Both the position numbers and the translations under genes were made by a program. A stretch of DNA of 64,000 nt. Origin: Ptiloglossa arizonensis. Its lineage: Eukaryota; Arthropoda; Insecta; Hymenoptera; Colletidae. Each line of letters begins with the position of its first letter. The first letter of the stretch is position 1. The stretch spans positions 1,426,001-1,490,000 of the forward strand of contig NW_027478418.1 of assembly GCF_051014685.1 (NCBI RefSeq). The letters run 5' to 3'. The notes under the pieces are model-generated. The model saw only the letters and a program-made list of their open reading frames with translations, was not told where the DNA came from and ran no database searches. Below, piece by piece: positions 62,196-64,000 of this stretch.

Positions 62196-64000
62196 ATTGA
62201 CGAACTCGAGAAATTCCTGTTGCATCTGAAATTAGAAACTCGCACGATTACAGAGGTATGTGTATTCTTCCCCTAGGCCTTTGTAGTTATTGTTTTCGGG
62301 AATCAGGTTTGCGAAAATTTTGATGGTTTCTCAACCATTCCTTAACATCTAACTCCCATATCTCGCGAACGGATTGACGAACTCGAGAAGGTCCTGTTGC
62401 ATCTGAAAGTACAAAGGCGCCCGATTACATTGGTGTGTGTACTTTTCGGCTAGGCCATTCCAGTTATTGGTTTCGAGTATCAGACCAGAGAAAATTTTGA
62501 TGGTTTCTCAGCCATTCCTTAACTTCGAACTCACATATCTCGCGAACGGATTGACGAACTCGAGAAATTCGTGTTGCATCTGAAAGTGGAAACCCGCACG
62601 ATTACAACGGCATGTGTATTTTTCCTCTAGGCCTTTGTAGTTATTGGTTTCGGAAATCAGACTTGCGAACATTTTGATTGTTTCTCAACCATTCCTTAAC
62701 TTCTAACTCCCATATCTCGCGAACGGATTGACGATCTCGAGAAATTCCTGTTGCATCTGAAAGTAGAAACTCGCCCGATTACAATGGTGTGTGTACTTTT
62801 CCCGTAGGCCATTCCAGTTATTGGTTTCGAGTATCAGACCAGCGAAAATTTTGATGGTTTCTCAACCATTCCTTAACTTCAAACTCCCATATCTCGCGAA
62901 CAGATTGACGAATTCGAGAAATTGCTGTTGCATCTGAAAGTAGAAACTCGCCCGATTACAATGGTGTGTGTACTTTTCCCCTAGGCCATAGTAGTTATTG
63001 GTTTCGAGTATCAGACTTGCGAAAATTTTGATGGTTGCTCAAGCGTTCCTTAACTTCAAACTCCCATATCTCGCGAACGGATTGACGAACTCGAGAAATT
63101 CCTGTTGCATCTGAAAGTAGAAACTCGCCCGGTAACAATGGTGTGTGTACTTTTCCCCTAGGCCATTGTAGTTATTGGTTTCGGGAATCAGACTTGCGAA
63201 TATTTTGATGGTTTCTCAACCATTCCTTAACTTCTAACTCCCATATCTCGCGAACGGATTGACGAACTCGAGAAATTCCTGTTGCATCTGAAATTAGAAA
63301 CTCGCACGATTACAGAGGTATGTGTATTCTTCCCCTAGGCCTTTGTAGTTATTGTTTTCGGGAATCAGGTTTGCGAAAATTTTGATGGTTTCTCAACCAT
63401 TCCTTAACATCTAACTCCCATATCTCGCGAACGGATTGACGAACTCGAGAAGGTCCTGTTGCATCTGAAAGTACAAAGGCGCCCGATTACATTGGTGTGT
63501 GTACTTTTCCGCTAGGCCATTCCAGTTATTGGTTTCGAGTATCAGACCAGAGAAAATTTTGATGGTTTCTCAGCCATTCCTTAACTTCGAACTCACATAT
63601 CTCGCGAACGGATTGACGAACTCGAGAAATTCGTGTTGCATCTGAAAGTGGAAACCCGCACGATTACAACGGCATGTGTATTTTTCCTCTAGGCCTTTGT
63701 AGTTATTGGTTTCGGAAATCAGACTTGCGAACATTTTGATTGTTTCTCAACCATTCCTTAACTTCTAACTCCCATATCTCGCGAACGGATTGACGATCTC
63801 GAGAAATTCCTGTTGCATCTGAAAGTAGAAACTCGCCCGATTACAATGGTGTGTGTACTTTTCCCGTAGGCCATTCCAGTTATTGGTTTCGAGTATCAGA
63901 CCAGCGAAAATTTTGATGGTTTCTCAACCATTCCTTAACTTCAAACTCCCATATCTCGCGAACAGATTGACGAACTCGAGAAATTGCTGTTGCATCTGAA
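61795..64000. repeat. Six-monomer tandem duplication (1,062 bp), cut by the window end
   Basis: Copies lie at about 61,795-62,856 and 62,857-63,918, and a third begins in the last 80 bp. Markers at exactly 1,062 bp are ctcgcccggtaac, the gtgtattcttcccc monomer, gagaaggtcctgttgc with gtacaaaggcgcc, gaaagtggaaacccg, and gcgaacattttgattg. Differences are few (ttcctcaac/ttccttaac, ttttcggctagg/ttttccgctagg). The unit includes a four-monomer cassette also present near 39,560-40,300 and 50,890-51,620. Confidence 0.85.

Larger units (their letters stand above)
1..64000. repeat. 177-bp satellite DNA array filling the whole window
   Basis: The same 177-bp unit is repeated head to tail, always in the same orientation, from the first to the last base: 361 whole monomers and one partial. 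The gtttcg anchor lies at 1, 178, 355, 10614, 17516 and 63886, and the total drift from a perfect 177-bp lattice is only -12 bp. I saw no insertion of unrelated sequence, no inversion and no unique DNA. Monomer variants differ mainly by substitutions at a limited set of positions. Such arrays are typical of eukaryotic centromeric or pericentromeric heterochromatin; this array's chromosomal position cannot be told from the window. No gene-like feature is supported anywhere inside it. Confidence 0.98.

Noticed and set aside
1..64000. CRISPR-like array of direct repeats
   Set aside because: There are no unique spacers. The whole 177-bp unit repeats, spacing is far longer than CRISPR repeats, and all parts are similar between copies.
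1..64000. Tandem repeats inside a large repetitive surface protein gene
   Set aside because: No frame stays open over more than about 1.5 monomers, and one-base indels are tolerated, so the array is not coding.
1..64000. Ribosomal intergenic spacer or telomere-adjacent repeat
   Set aside because: No rRNA gene sequence and no telomere-type short repeat occurs in the window, and the unit does not resemble spacer sub-repeats that I know.

Overview
The whole 64 kb window is one uninterrupted array of a tandemly repeated satellite DNA with a 177-bp monomer. I find no protein-coding gene, no tRNA or rRNA, no CRISPR array, no transposon insertion and no unique-sequence spacer. Anchoring on the motif gtttcg at position 1, the same point of the monomer recurs at 178, 355, 10614, 17516 and finally 63886. 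The span from 1 to 63886 is 63,885 bp, which is 361 monomers minus 12 bp, and the single-base indels I could find add up to exactly that deficit. A partial monomer (63886-64000) closes the window, and the array runs off both ends.

A long nucleosome-scale satellite with layered higher-order repeats points to a eukaryotic chromosome, typically centromeric, pericentromeric or other constitutive heterochromatin. I do not recognise the monomer and cannot name the organism. The consensus I assembled by eye is about 43% GC with 10 CpG per 177 bp (observed/expected about 1.2). Each typical monomer carries the palindromes TCGCGA, CTCGAG, CCTAGG and AAAATTTT.

Layout. From 1 to about 11 kb the monomers are similar to one another, with overlapping 9-mer, 15-mer and 10-mer higher-order units. 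From 11 to 17 kb there is a dimer duplication and a second 15-mer/20-mer system. From 17 to 24 kb the monomers are more mixed, with a distant segmental duplication, a 3-mer duplication and a local expansion of one monomer type. From 23.4 to 31.3 kb come 7-mer, 11-mer, 4-mer and 5-mer tandem duplications. From about 31.4 kb rightward a different monomer family dominates (tatgtgtattttt and a ctttgtag end). It is organised by a 23/24-monomer duplication (about 30.6-38.9 kb) nested inside a very recent tandem duplication of about 11.5 kb (32,211-43,714 and 43,715-55,041). The last 9 kb hold 7-mer, 13-mer and 6-mer duplications built partly from the same diverged monomers.

There are no genes to work together. 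What the window records is a history of in-register unequal exchanges: every duplication and deletion I could measure is an integer number of 177-bp monomers, apart from inherited one-base indels. Several events can be put in order from shared variants. All coordinates of higher-order units were found by eye; boundaries marked approximate are uncertain by tens of bases up to about one monomer.
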